Assembly (NCBI RefSeq): GCF_900231165.1
Contig: NZ_LT960614.1
Coordinates: forward strand, 3,721,501-3,785,500
Reading direction: 5' to 3'
DNA length: 64,000 nt
From: Hartmannibacter diazotrophicus
GTDB taxonomy: Bacteria; Pseudomonadota; Alphaproteobacteria; Rhizobiales; Pleomorphomonadaceae
Shown here in pieces: positions 27,375 to 38,339 of the stretch. The notes beneath the pieces are model-generated. The model saw only the letters and a list, made by a program, of their open reading frames with translations, was not told where the DNA came from and searched no databases. Positions within the stretch are counted from its first letter, which is position 1. Each line of letters starts with the position of its first letter. Made by a program: the position numbers and the translations under genes.

Positions 27375-28553
27375 CTACCCGGCGACCTCCCGCATCGGGA
27401 TCATCTGCGGCTGCGCCGACGGATCGGCCGTCGGCTGGCGCAACTCGGCCCTGAGCCGCGGCAGGCACTCGGGGTAATTCTGCTGCAGATAGGTGATCAG
27501 CCGCTCGCGCACCTCGCAGCGGATGTCGTAGGTGCGCGGCGAGTTGGAGGCGCTGATCAGGATGCGGATCTCCATCGTGTGCTCGCGGAAATCCGTCACC
27601 TGCACATGCGCCACCTTGCCGTCCCACAGCGGCGAAGTCTTCGCGATATGGTCGACCTGCGCGCGGATGACGTCCACCGGCACCGTATAGTCGAGATAGA
27701 GCATCACTGTGCCGATGAGGGCGGCCCCCTCGCGCGTCCAGTTCTGGAACGGCTGCTCGATGAAATAGCTGAGCGGCAGGATGAGGCGGCGCCAGTCCCA
27801 GATACGGATGACGACATAGGTGGAGGTGATCTCCTCCACGTTGCCCCACTCCCCTTCCACCAGCAGCGCGTCGTCGATGCGGATCGGCTGGGTGACGGCA
27901 AGCTGGATGCCGGCAAAGAGGTTTTTGAGCACCGGCTGCAGCGCGAGGCCGACGACGAGACCCGCCGCGCCGGCCGACGCCAGCAGGCTGACGCCGTATT
28001 GCCTCACGCTCTCGAAGGTCATCAGCAGCGCCGCGATGGCGATGATCCCGATCATCAGGTTGCCGACCCGCTGCAGGATGCGCGACTGGGTGACATGCTT
28101 GCGGGCGAGCAGGTTGTCCTCGGCGTCGAGCTTGAAGCGCCTCAGATACACCGTCGTCCAGATATGCAGCGCGGTCTGCGCCATCCAGGCGAGCAGCACG
28201 ATGAAGCAGAGTTGCAGTCCGTGACGGATCACCTCCGCCTGCCCGCCGGACAGCGGCGAGATGCTCGCGGCAAATCCCATCAGCACAATGCCGATGGCAA
28301 GCTTCATCGGCCCCTCGGTGCGCGAGACCAGCGAGCGCCAGAAGAGATCGCGCCCGGCGACGAGCCGCGTCAGGATGCGGAAGACGAGCCGGTGCAGGAA
28401 GATGGCGACGAGGACCGCGAACGCGAAGACGACGAGGCTGATACCCCAGTCGGGCAGCCAGAACAGCGACTTTTCCACTTGGCTCGCCACGGCGTCGGTG
28501 TTGATCGCCTTCTTGATGCCGTCGATGGGATTGGACGTGTCGAGGGGTTCCAT
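27375..28553 (-). CDS. Mechanosensitive channel, MscS family
   Basis: A 392-residue inner-membrane protein. Four hydrophobic segments precede the pore helix 'GVSLLASAGAAGLVVGLALQPVLKNLFAG', with the small Gly/Ala packing pattern of MscS TM3. The cytoplasmic beta domain follows ('AVTQPIRIDDALLVEGEWGNVEEITSTYVVIRIWDWRRLILPLSYF'). It should open under membrane tension during osmotic downshock, or act as a conductance tuned by ions. ATG 28553 (MEPLDTSNPIDGI) is preferred to the frame start at 28589 because the upstream codons are arginine-rich and unlike family N-termini. Confidence 0.92.
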   Translation of the reverse strand: MEPLDTSNPIDGIKKAINTDAVASQVEKSLFWLPDWGISLVVFAFAVLVAIFLHRLVFRILTRLVAGRDLFWRSLVSRTEGPMKLAIGIVLMGFAASISPLSGGQAEVIRHGLQLCFIVLLAWMAQTALHIWTTVYLRRFKLDAEDNLLARKHVTQSRILQRVGNLMIGIIAIAALLMTFESVRQYGVSLLASAGAAGLVVGLALQPVLKNLFAGIQLAVTQPIRIDDALLVEGEWGNVEEITSTYVVIRIWDWRRLILPLSYFIEQPFQNWTREGAALIGTVMLYLDYTVPVDVIRAQVDHIAKTSPLWDGKVAHVQVTDFREHTMEIRILISASNSPRTYDIRCEVRERLITYLQQNYPECLPRLRAELRQPTADPSAQPQMIPMREVAG

Positions 28554-28737
28554 GCGGCGGGAGGGCCTCCTTGGCTGTTGACAGGTCACGCACCCTCGAG
28601 GCCGCTATCCTCCTCACCTTGGGCGCTGCGCATGCTCTGACAAGAGAACCCAGCAAGATTTGTTCCGCAATGCAGCATGCCGCATCGACCCGAACAGCGG
28701 CATCCCGTTTTCGGACAAGCCGGCGCCCCGCTGCCCC

Positions 28738-30789
28738 TCAGTCAGGCGCGCGCCGGAGCGCCTGCAAGGACCGGCGCACTGCCTCGACGATGACGGGCGC
28801 GATCCGGCGCGCGCCCGCGTTGGAGAGGTGGTCGTCGTCGAAATAATAGGTGCCGGACCCGTCGGCATCGACGCACCGGCCCGTCCCCTCGTCGCACAGC
28901 GCCTTGTAGACCGGCGCGACGGTGATCCTGCCGCTTCCTGATGCCAGCCGGCCGAAAAGCGCCAGAACGTCGGACGCCCTTTCGCGATAGCGGGCCAGGG
29001 AGGTGGTGAGGGGGGCCGTCCCCTCGCCATACATGATCCGCCGCGCGACGAGGTTGGGCACATCCCAGCCGGCCTCCGGGATGGGGTCGACGAGGACGAG
29101 ATGGAACCGCCGCGCCATCTCCATGATGCCCTCTTCGTAGCGGCGGAGAACGCGGCTCCGCCGATCCGCCTCGCCCGACGCGGCGACGCCATTCAAGTTG
29201 GCCCCCTCCACATCGGCCCCCACGACATCGGCAACGATCGGCGCGCCGTATTCCACGCCCCCCTCGCCGTTGTCGAACAGCCGGCCGCTCAGATAGAGCG
29301 GGAAGCGGGCCGTGAGCACCAGGCTGGCCGCGCCCGCCCTTTCCGCATAGTCGAGCACGCCGGCAACGAAGCGCGGGCAGGCCCCGTCGTCGCCCTTCAG
29401 CGAAATGCTGAGGCCCGGCACCGGCGGACAGCCGGAACTGGACACCGCATAGACGTTGAACCCGGCCGCGAGCAGCTGCGCGGTGACCTCCTGCGAGATC
29501 GCCATCGCGTGGCTGTCGCCGAGAAGAACGACCAGCGGCCGGCCGGACGCGCCGACATGCAGGCACCCCGCCACCGGGTTGGGAGGGGTGGGGTGGGCCG
29601 CGTCGAAGTTGCACTGGGTGCCCGCCCTGTCCTGCCCCGCCGCAAGGGCCGCGACAACCGCGCCCGGGACCCTGCCCGCAAAGCCATCCCGGATGATACC
29701 GGCAAGGCCGAAGACGCTGAACAGGAGAAGGCCGGCCGCGCTCGCGGCAAAGACCGCGCCCCGGCGCGAGAGAACCGGGCTCGACCGGCTGCGGAAGGGC
29801 TGTTCGACGAAGCGCCAGGTCACCGCCGCCAGCAGCAGCGATAGAACCGCAAGCCCAAGCAGCATCGGCTCGCCGGCGCGGTCGGGAAAGCGGATGCGGG
29901 CGAAGGCGAAGAGCGGCTGGTGCCACAGATAGGCGCTGTAGCTGATGAGGCCGATGCCGACGAAGGGCCGCGAGGCGAGCAGCCGGGCAACGAGCGTCTC
30001 GCGCTGAGCGTAGAGGATCAGCAGCACGACGCCGAGCACCGGGACGAGCGCGTGAACGCCCGGAAAGGGCGTCGTCTCGTCATAGACGAAGACCGGAGCG
30101 ACGATGGCCGCGAGGCCCGAAAGAGCGAGAAACTCGTTGCCGCGCACCCCGCGCCGCCGCCGCAAGAGGATGGCGGCGATCGAGCCGGCGAACAGCTCCC
30201 ACGCCCGCGTCGGCAGCAGATAGAAATTCGCCGACGGACTGTGCCGCCCCATCCATTCGCTGAGGACGAGGCTCGCGAAGGCGCCGCCAGCGATCATCCA
30301 GAAGGCGCGGTTGCGGCCGAAGCGCCAGAGGAACAGCAGAAGCAGCGGAAACAGCAGGTAATACTGCTCCTCGACGGCAAGGCTCCACGTGTGCAGGAAC
30401 GGCTGTTCCTCCGAGGCGGCGCCGAAATAACCGCTCTGGCGCCAGAACAGGAAATTCGAGCCGAAGAGGCTGACCGCCAGCAGGCTCTGCGCGAAATCGT
30501 GCATCTGCTCCGGCAGCATCCACATCCAGGCGAAGGGCACGCTGGCCGCCATGACGAGGAAGAGCGCCGGCAGGATGCGCCGCGCCCGCCGCTCGTAGAA
30601 AGCGGCGAGGCTGAAGCGCCCAGCCTCGATGTCCTCCACCAGCAGCGTGGTGATCAGATAGCCGCTGATGACGAAGAAGACGTCGACGCCGACGAAGCCG
30701 CCGCTAAAGGCCGGGACGCCGGCGTGAAACAGGATGACGGGAACCACGGCGACGGCCCTGAGGCCGTCGATCTCCAGGCGATGCTTCAT
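28738..30789 (-). CDS. O-acetyltransferase: acyltransferase-3 membrane domain fused to SGNH esterase-like domain
   Basis: A 683-residue membrane protein of the OafA/YrhL type, which moves acetyl groups onto surface sugars. Residues 1-360 are the acyltransferase-3 domain: 'MKHRLEIDGLRAVAVVPVIL', the active histidine in 'FHAGVPAFSGGFVGVDVFFV', and 'YERRARRILPALF', in about ten helices. The periplasmic SGNH part begins near residue 420 with 'VVLLGDSHAMAIS' (catalytic Ser in GDSH) and ends with 'DDDHLSNAGARRI' (Asp-His pair). ATG 30789 is the conserved start. Likely target: lipopolysaccharide, capsule or peptidoglycan; the polysaccharide genes at 1-10251 make surface glycan a good guess. Confidence 0.93.
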   Translation of the reverse strand: MKHRLEIDGLRAVAVVPVILFHAGVPAFSGGFVGVDVFFVISGYLITTLLVEDIEAGRFSLAAFYERRARRILPALFLVMAASVPFAWMWMLPEQMHDFAQSLLAVSLFGSNFLFWRQSGYFGAASEEQPFLHTWSLAVEEQYYLLFPLLLLFLWRFGRNRAFWMIAGGAFASLVLSEWMGRHSPSANFYLLPTRAWELFAGSIAAILLRRRRGVRGNEFLALSGLAAIVAPVFVYDETTPFPGVHALVPVLGVVLLILYAQRETLVARLLASRPFVGIGLISYSAYLWHQPLFAFARIRFPDRAGEPMLLGLAVLSLLLAAVTWRFVEQPFRSRSSPVLSRRGAVFAASAAGLLLFSVFGLAGIIRDGFAGRVPGAVVAALAAGQDRAGTQCNFDAAHPTPPNPVAGCLHVGASGRPLVVLLGDSHAMAISQEVTAQLLAAGFNVYAVSSSGCPPVPGLSISLKGDDGACPRFVAGVLDYAERAGAASLVLTARFPLYLSGRLFDNGEGGVEYGAPIVADVVGADVEGANLNGVAASGEADRRSRVLRRYEEGIMEMARRFHLVLVDPIPEAGWDVPNLVARRIMYGEGTAPLTTSLARYRERASDVLALFGRLASGSGRITVAPVYKALCDEGTGRCVDADGSGTYYFDDDHLSNAGARRIAPVIVEAVRRSLQALRRAPD

Positions 30790-31553
30790 CGAGAAACGCT
30801 CATGCAGACGGCCGATAACCCATTCGATTTTAGCGGTTCCGTTACGGAAAGATACGGTCCGAAACGCTCGTGTAACGGCCGGTCGCCGGCGCGGCGAGCA
30901 TGGCTGTAACGCCGCACCTGCGGTTTCGGTTCGGTTGCAAATGAGAAAATTTCGCCAGCACGAAAGGCCCCGCGCGGATTTTCCACCGGGGTTCTTCGTC
31001 GTCTCCCCCACCCGACCCCAAAAAGGGTGGGCCGAGGGGGATGGGGCGCCGAAAGGCGCGTGTCTGTGGACGGAACCGGGGCCCTGCCCGCCCGCGCCTT
31101 GCGACGGCGCCAGACGGACGGCGGAGGCAGATGCGTCACGACCGCGACAGCTCCCGCTTGAAAACCCTGATCCCGTGCGCGGTCCGGTCCCGAACCTCAA
31201 GCAGCGGGGCGACCCGTTGCCTGCGGACGGAGACCGGGGCGCTCGCCTTTCGGCGCCCCACCGGCGGCGTCCATCGAGCCCCGGGCCCGTATCTTGGCGG
31301 AGGCGGCGGGGCGGGGTCCGGGTGCGCGGTGCTCAATCTCATCGGCATTTCCGCTACCCCGGGTTTGTCCCGCTTCCTGATCCGGGCGGCAGGGCCGTCC
31401 TTCACCGTCTCTCGCTGATCGGCCTACCGACACGGCTCCTAGTGGCCGCGGACGGGTTCCCGAGGTCGCCCGGGAGCCCGGCTGCCAACCGGGCGCGCGG
31501 GCGCCGCACCCGACCCATCGCACGAACGCCTCCGGACAACGCCCCTCGCGGGC
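30790..31553. other. GC-rich stretch without a gene
   Basis: These 764 bases have open frames on both strands, but all are runs of Pro, Arg, Gly and Ala without a recognisable fold or ribosome site. I see no gene. The composition changes abruptly to AT-rich just to the right, so this is the host side of the reverse transcriptase insertion boundary, perhaps the remains of an older gene. Confidence 0.4.
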
Positions 31554-31588
31554 GGGATTGGGAAAGTATGGGGGAGAGAGGGAGGGGG
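31554..31588 (+). other. G-quadruplex-capable G-run cluster at composition boundary
   Basis: Five G runs: GGG (31554-31556), GGG (31560-31562), GGGGG (31570-31574), GGG (31580-31582) and GGGGG (31584-31588), with loops of 3, 7, 5 and 1 bases. This fits the usual G-quadruplex pattern. It lies exactly where GC-rich host sequence gives way to the AT-rich reverse transcriptase locus. Confidence 0.5.
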
Positions 31589-31828
31589 TGAATAAGGAAC
31601 GATTGGATTTCCGTCGAAACCGTCTATTGACACCAAACCACAGGTTAGCTTCCGCAGTTCATACTCAGCAATCGCTCCCTCAGACAAAGACAAATTTGAC
31701 TAACTTGCTGCCAAAAAGGTGCGACCATTCACCTGTCCCAGCCCGGCAAAACAACCGAAGATAGATTGATTAATGAGAAATTAATCCAAATGAGAGAATA
31801 TTAGAAAAATCAATCACGATAGATTACG
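31589..31828 (+). promoter_or_regulatory. AT-rich structured leader upstream of reverse transcriptase
   Basis: A 240-base non-coding leader. It contains TTGACA at 31627-31632 (a good -35, but without a clear -10 at 16-18 bases). It has a hairpin AGGTG (31717-31721)/CACCT (31730-31734), and a second hairpin with arms GATTAAT (31768-31774) and ATTAATC (31780-31786), 43 bases before the start codon. Several anti-phage reverse transcriptases use a non-coding RNA encoded just upstream as template; this leader is the place to look for one. No such RNA can be proven from sequence. Confidence 0.4.
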
Positions 31829-33631
31829 ATGAAATCACCTCGCTTCGACATTCGCGCAGCAAAGCTTAAGAAGATTTTCGCACCTGCGAACATTGAGAGA
31901 ATTTGGAGAGAAAAAGTTCGCACATCGATGAAAGACCAATTCATCAATGACGGCATCGAACATTTCGACTTTCATCTTGCTCGAAAATTAGAAAGCAAAA
32001 AGCTCTCACACATTATCCTATCCGGTTCCTATGCACCGCAGAAGGCGCAGAGAATTCTAGTTGAGAAAAGTAAAGGGCTCTGCAGGCAACTTGTCATCCC
32101 GACATTCCGAGATGCAATTGTTCTACAATGCCTTTCCGATGCCCTGTATGCTGAAATTAAAGGAAAGGCTCCCACCAAAAATTCATTTTTTGAGCCCAAA
32201 GATCACAAATTCTCAACGGTTCCGAGTGGATATGGCACATTTGCCGCTTGGCTCAATTTTCAGAAGGCGTTGTTCAATTTCTCAAAATCACGTAATTTCA
32301 TTGTAGTAACAGATATTGCTAACTACTATGACAGTATATCATATGTACACCTCAGAAATGCAATTTCTGCAATAACGGAAGCAGACGAATGTATCATCGA
32401 CATGTTGATATACATTCTTTCAGATCTTTTGTGGCAACCCGATTACACACCTAGAGTAGAAGTTGGGCTTCCGCAAATCAATCTAGATGCTCCGCGTCTG
32501 CTGGCCCATTGCTTCTTGTATGAACTCGACGCCTTTCTGGCGAGTGACCCAAACAGAGATTTTGTCCGCTATATGGATGATATTGACATCGGTGTGGATA
32601 CAATCGTTGACGCCAAGCAAGCTCTAAAGGCCGTCGACCTCGTTCTGCAAACGAAACAAGTTCGGCTTAACAGTGGTAAAACTGTAATATTGACCCGTGC
32701 AGAGGCCATTCGACATTTCAGGCTTTTTGAGAATGCGCGAATGGACGCTGTGAAGGCAAGTATAGAATGGAGAAGAAAGAAAGATTTACCACTTGATCGG
32801 CAGAGGCGTTTAGTCGAACTTCGCATCAAAGACGGCATAAAGCGGAAAAAATTTGACAGCGGGAATGGGGAAAAAATCCTCAAACGCTGGTTGGGCTTAG
32901 CTGCACAGACCAACGCCAAAGTTCCACCCCAAATTCTCGAACAAATAATTAAACTAAGACCATCAGTCCGTGAAAACATTTATTCGCTTATTAGAAGTCG
33001 ACCTCTCACACCGTCAGTGGCAGCTGTCCTAGCAAATTGTGCAACGTCAGGACTACTGGTCGATGACGCTGCGATGGTATCGATGGCCAATTATCTCGTC
33101 GAGACACTGGTCAAAACTAAACACAGTCATAGCCACGTTCAGAACATAATTAACAGCAACGATTCTACACTTTATTATGGATTGCATTCGAAGCTCTGGC
33201 TGCAATCAAAATATGCGAGCACGACGGAACTCTTGAAAACATTAGTAGATGCAGAGCAACTCTGGGTGTCAGATGAACGCCTCGGCAGACTAGCTGGATC
33301 ATTTTTACCTATTTTTTACAGCTCTCCTGAAGAGACGTCCTTCAAATCGCTGCTCGATCGAAGTCTAAATAATGGAGTTCGAGAGGCCTATAAATTTCAC
33401 ATAAAGCTTTCAGAAGACGAAAAGACATTTCAATCAATGTTCAATGCCCTGAAATCTCCGAATACGACACGAGGAACTGGAATTACACACGCCAAATTCC
33501 TGTGCCTAATGTCCGCTCTTCGGAATCCAAATGCGCCCGCCGCACAAATAAATACGCTGAAGATTAACAATAAGACTGTATTTCAAGATACATACTACAA
33601 GAATATCTCTACTAGATTGAAAATAATATGA
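31829..33631 (+). CDS. Reverse transcriptase, UG/Abi (defence-associated) type
   Basis: A 600-residue RNA-directed DNA polymerase. The finger and palm motifs are in order: 'CRQLVIPTFRDAIVLQ' near residues 85-100, motif A 'TDIANYYDSI' (161-170), motif B 'GLPQINLDAPRLLAH' (213-227), motif C YMDD (248-251) with the two catalytic aspartates, and 'LNSGKTVIL' (280-288). There is no group II intron maturase or integrase domain. The ~310-residue C-terminus is helical and unrecognised, which fits Abi/UG/DRT proteins rather than retrotransposons. The gene is AT-rich, alone, and lacks a strong ribosome site at ATG 31829. Its likely role is phage defence by cDNA synthesis, inferred from family resemblance; the exact subgroup cannot be named. 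Confidence 0.85.
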   Translation: MKSPRFDIRAAKLKKIFAPANIERIWREKVRTSMKDQFINDGIEHFDFHLARKLESKKLSHIILSGSYAPQKAQRILVEKSKGLCRQLVIPTFRDAIVLQCLSDALYAEIKGKAPTKNSFFEPKDHKFSTVPSGYGTFAAWLNFQKALFNFSKSRNFIVVTDIANYYDSISYVHLRNAISAITEADECIIDMLIYILSDLLWQPDYTPRVEVGLPQINLDAPRLLAHCFLYELDAFLASDPNRDFVRYMDDIDIGVDTIVDAKQALKAVDLVLQTKQVRLNSGKTVILTRAEAIRHFRLFENARMDAVKASIEWRRKKDLPLDRQRRLVELRIKDGIKRKKFDSGNGEKILKRWLGLAAQTNAKVPPQILEQIIKLRPSVRENIYSLIRSRPLTPSVAAVLANCATSGLLVDDAAMVSMANYLVETLVKTKHSHSHVQNIINSNDSTLYYGLHSKLWLQSKYASTTELLKTLVDAEQLWVSDERLGRLAGSFLPIFYSSPEETSFKSLLDRSLNNGVREAYKFHIKLSEDEKTFQSMFNALKSPNTTRGTGITHAKFLCLMSALRNPNAPAAQINTLKINNKTVFQDTYYKNISTRLKII

Positions 33632-33721
33632 ATATTAACGCACTAATCCGACTGCTCGCTCCATGACTTGGCGGTGAGGTTCGAAAGGTTCTTTGGGGTA
33701 GTTGCCGCATCGGCAATGCCT

Positions 33722-34033
33722 TCAGTCGACCTCCCCTTCCGGTAGACCCACAAGCTCCGGATAGAGATCGCGCCAGTCCGGGTTGCCCTCAAGGATCAGC
33801 CGCACCTTCCACGCCCTGAGCCACGTCTTGATCCGCTTTTCCCGATGGATGGCCTCGGCGATGTCGTCGTGGGCTTCGAACCAGGCGAGGCGGTTGCAGC
33901 CGTATTTCTTCGAGAAGCCGTCGAAGACGCCTGTGCGGTGCTGGTAAATGCGGACGTCGAGATTGCTGGTGACGCCGGTGTAGAGCACCCCGTTCGGCTT
34001 GTTGGTCACGATGTAGACGAAGCCGGGTTTCAT
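33722..34033 (-). CDS. GIY-YIG nuclease domain protein (UPF0213/YhbQ-like)
   Basis: A 103-residue protein that is almost only a GIY-YIG domain. The name motif appears as 'VYIVTN...LYTGVTSNL' (residues 6-25), the catalytic Arg is in 'LDVRIYQHRTG', and the metal-binding Glu in 'AIHREKRIKTWLRAWK'. The family is thought to cut or nick DNA; the cellular role is unclear. Three GTCAT-headed palindromes lie upstream of its start (34115-34295). A related gene at 50103-50390 is flanked by palindromes of the same design, which suggests the nuclease and the repeats belong together. Confidence 0.9.
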   Translation of the reverse strand: MKPGFVYIVTNKPNGVLYTGVTSNLDVRIYQHRTGVFDGFSKKYGCNRLAWFEAHDDIAEAIHREKRIKTWLRAWKVRLILEGNPDWRDLYPELVGLPEGEVD

Positions 34034-34114
34034 GGCGACGGTCCGGAGTGACGGTGGCTGGTGAAGGCCGAGAGTTCGGCGGCTGTGGTGGTTCTGTTCC
34101 TAACCAGAGATTGT

Positions 34115-34295
34115 CATGGTCTGCGCAGGCAGACCATCCACGAAAGGCGGAAAAATGCGGCCTTGGTTCGTGGGAAGGGCTTTGAAAGTCGTGGGTGGTC
34201 CGCCTTCGCGGACCATGACGGGGTGGAGAGGCCGAGGGAAAATGGCAAGCGCAGCGTTAGCGGATGGGCGTGGATGGTCCGCCTGCGCGGACCAT
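34115..34295. repeat. Cluster of three REP-like palindromes
   Basis: Element 1: ATGGTCTGC (34115-34123), loop GCAG, GCAGACCAT (34128-34136). Element 2: TGGTCCGC (34196-34203), loop CTTC, GCGGACCA (34208-34215). Element 3: ATGGTCCGC (34274-34282), loop CTGC, GCGGACCAT (34287-34295). Elements 2 and 3 are followed by TGACGG and then GAGAGGCCGA, so the unit is longer than the hairpin. Read on the minus strand they become CCGTCAT plus hairpin plus ACC, the same plan as the repeats at 47539, 47682, 50058 and 50480. They fill the gap between the GIY-YIG gene and uvrB. Confidence 0.85.
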
Positions 34296-34317
34296 GACGG
34301 CAAAGAGAGGCCGAAGC

Positions 34318-37215
<2,898 letters not shown>

Positions 37216-37229
37216 GCCTGAAATATGCA

Positions 37230-37260
37230 GCGCCGCCCCTCAAAACGAAAGGGGCGGCGC
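37230..37260 (-). terminator. Hairpin upstream of uvrB
   Basis: Arms GCGCCGCCCCT (37230-37240) and AGGGGCGGCGC (37250-37260) pair perfectly over 11 bp. It lies 14 bases before the uvrB start and could end transcripts from the SH3 gene or shape the uvrB leader. There is no clear T-run, so termination is uncertain. Confidence 0.5.
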
Positions 37261-37295
37261 GAACAAAAAGTGATCAATTGTTGCCTCTGTGGACA

Positions 37296-37336
37296 CCCGG
37301 CCGGCCTGCCCGCAATCACGCAGGAGGCCGGCCGGG
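37296..37336 (-). terminator. Long perfect hairpin after SH3 gene
   Basis: Arms CCCGGCCGGCCT (37296-37307) and AGGCCGGCCGGG (37325-37336) form a perfect 12-bp stem around a 17-base loop, 7 bases beyond the SH3 gene stop. Probably the terminator or 3' stabiliser of that gene; the T-tract is poor. Confidence 0.6.
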
Positions 37337-37343
37337 CAACGCC

Positions 37344-38015
37344 TCAGAAGCAGTCCGCCGGGTTGCGGCGGGCCGGATCGCATTCCTTGCGGAAGGCGGG
37401 CGGCGGCTTGTTGCCGTCCCGACGCGGATCGCGGCGGGTGTCCCAGTCGGACCGGCGGTGATCGCGGTCCCGGTCACGACGGTAGTCGCGGTCGCGGCGG
37501 TTGTCCCGGTCGCGGCGCCAGTCGCCACGGTCGTCAGGACGCGGCCGGACAACCACGGGCGGGCGGACATCGCGGCGCGGCGGACGCCAGTCGTTATACC
37601 GCGGCTCGTGCGGACGGTAGTGGTCGCGGCGCCAGTCGCGGTAGAAGGGCCGGTCGCGATAGTGACGGTTCCAATAGTTGTCGATACCGAAGGTGATGAT
37701 CGGCACGCCGATCTGCGGCAGGACGTTGGGCACGATCACCCGGCGTCCCCCGTACTGGCCCGAGATATAGCGCCCGGACACCCAGCCGCGGGCGCTATAG
37801 GCGGCGACGTCGCACCAGTTGCCGCCGCGCACGCAGCCATAGACCGTGAGCGGCGCCCCGGCGCGAACCGTCAGGACGCGCGGATAGTTGACGCCCGGCC
37901 CGGCGCGCATGTTGACATTGGCCGTCGCGTAGCCGTTGAAGGCAAAAGCCGCCGTCGCTCCAAAGAAGGTAAAGAGGAGACCGGCCAGAAGAGCCAGTCC
38001 GCGAGTTCTTGTCAT
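37344..38015 (-). CDS. Secreted SH3-domain protein with Arg/Asp-rich tail
   Basis: A 223-residue exported protein. A signal peptide covers residues 1-25 (MTRTRGLALLAGLLFTFFGA then TAAFA). A bacterial SH3 domain follows at about 28-90 ('ATANVNMRAGPGVNYPRVLTV', 'VRGGNWCDVAAYSARGWVSGRYI'). The last 100 residues are low-complexity, with repeated R-D-R/R-R-D units, and end in two Cys-containing turns (FRKECDPARRNPADCF). Such proteins are common in Hyphomicrobiales and probably bind the cell wall. ATG 38015 has a good signal peptide directly after it; the longer frame to 38147 does not. It is divergent from the HD-GYP gene. Confidence 0.85.
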   Translation of the reverse strand: MTRTRGLALLAGLLFTFFGATAAFAFNGYATANVNMRAGPGVNYPRVLTVRAGAPLTVYGCVRGGNWCDVAAYSARGWVSGRYISGQYGGRRVIVPNVLPQIGVPIITFGIDNYWNRHYRDRPFYRDWRRDHYRPHEPRYNDWRPPRRDVRPPVVVRPRPDDRGDWRRDRDNRRDRDYRRDRDRDHRRSDWDTRRDPRRDGNKPPPAFRKECDPARRNPADCF

Positions 38016-38339
38016 TTTGAGCACTCCCTCATGGTAGCCGCGGGCATTCGCCCTGCCATATCCTCCAAAGAACGCTGCCATTGAGGCAAAAGTTCGCGCC
38101 GTCCTTTCCGGGGCGCCGTCGCTGGAAGGCGGCAGGTGCACGCTCAAGCTCGGGACCCACTATCTGGCTGGCGACCTGAACCGCGCCTGAACGCAAGCAC
38201 AGGTCGCCGTCCGCTGCATTGATCCATGTCGTTGCTACCTGAGGGTAAGCTTTTTGACGGATGCTTAACCGAAACGCTCCTAGACTGGCCGAAGTCTTGC
38301 GGGTCAGCCGCAAGTAAGTCGAACAACAACCTGGGTGCC
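38016..38339. other. Divergent intergenic region
   Basis: These 324 bases separate divergently transcribed SH3 and HD-GYP genes and must hold both promoters. I see no gene and no clear palindrome. An in-frame extension of the HD-GYP gene to 38226 is open but has no resemblance to the domain. Confidence 0.4.

Noticed and set aside
30790-31591. Long open frames on both strands in the GC-rich gap before the reverse transcriptase
   Set aside because: They are Pro/Arg/Gly-rich, lack ribosome sites and known folds, and overlap one another on opposite strands, as expected from high GC without stop codons.
31829-33631. Group II intron or retron reverse transcriptase
   Set aside because: No maturase/endonuclease domain or intron ends are seen, and no msr-msd-like inverted repeat pair could be found directly upstream; the long C-terminus fits Abi/UG types better.
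34100-34317. CRISPR array in the repeated palindromes
   Set aside because: Only three units with unequal spacing, strong internal palindromes and no cas genes; they are REP-like elements.
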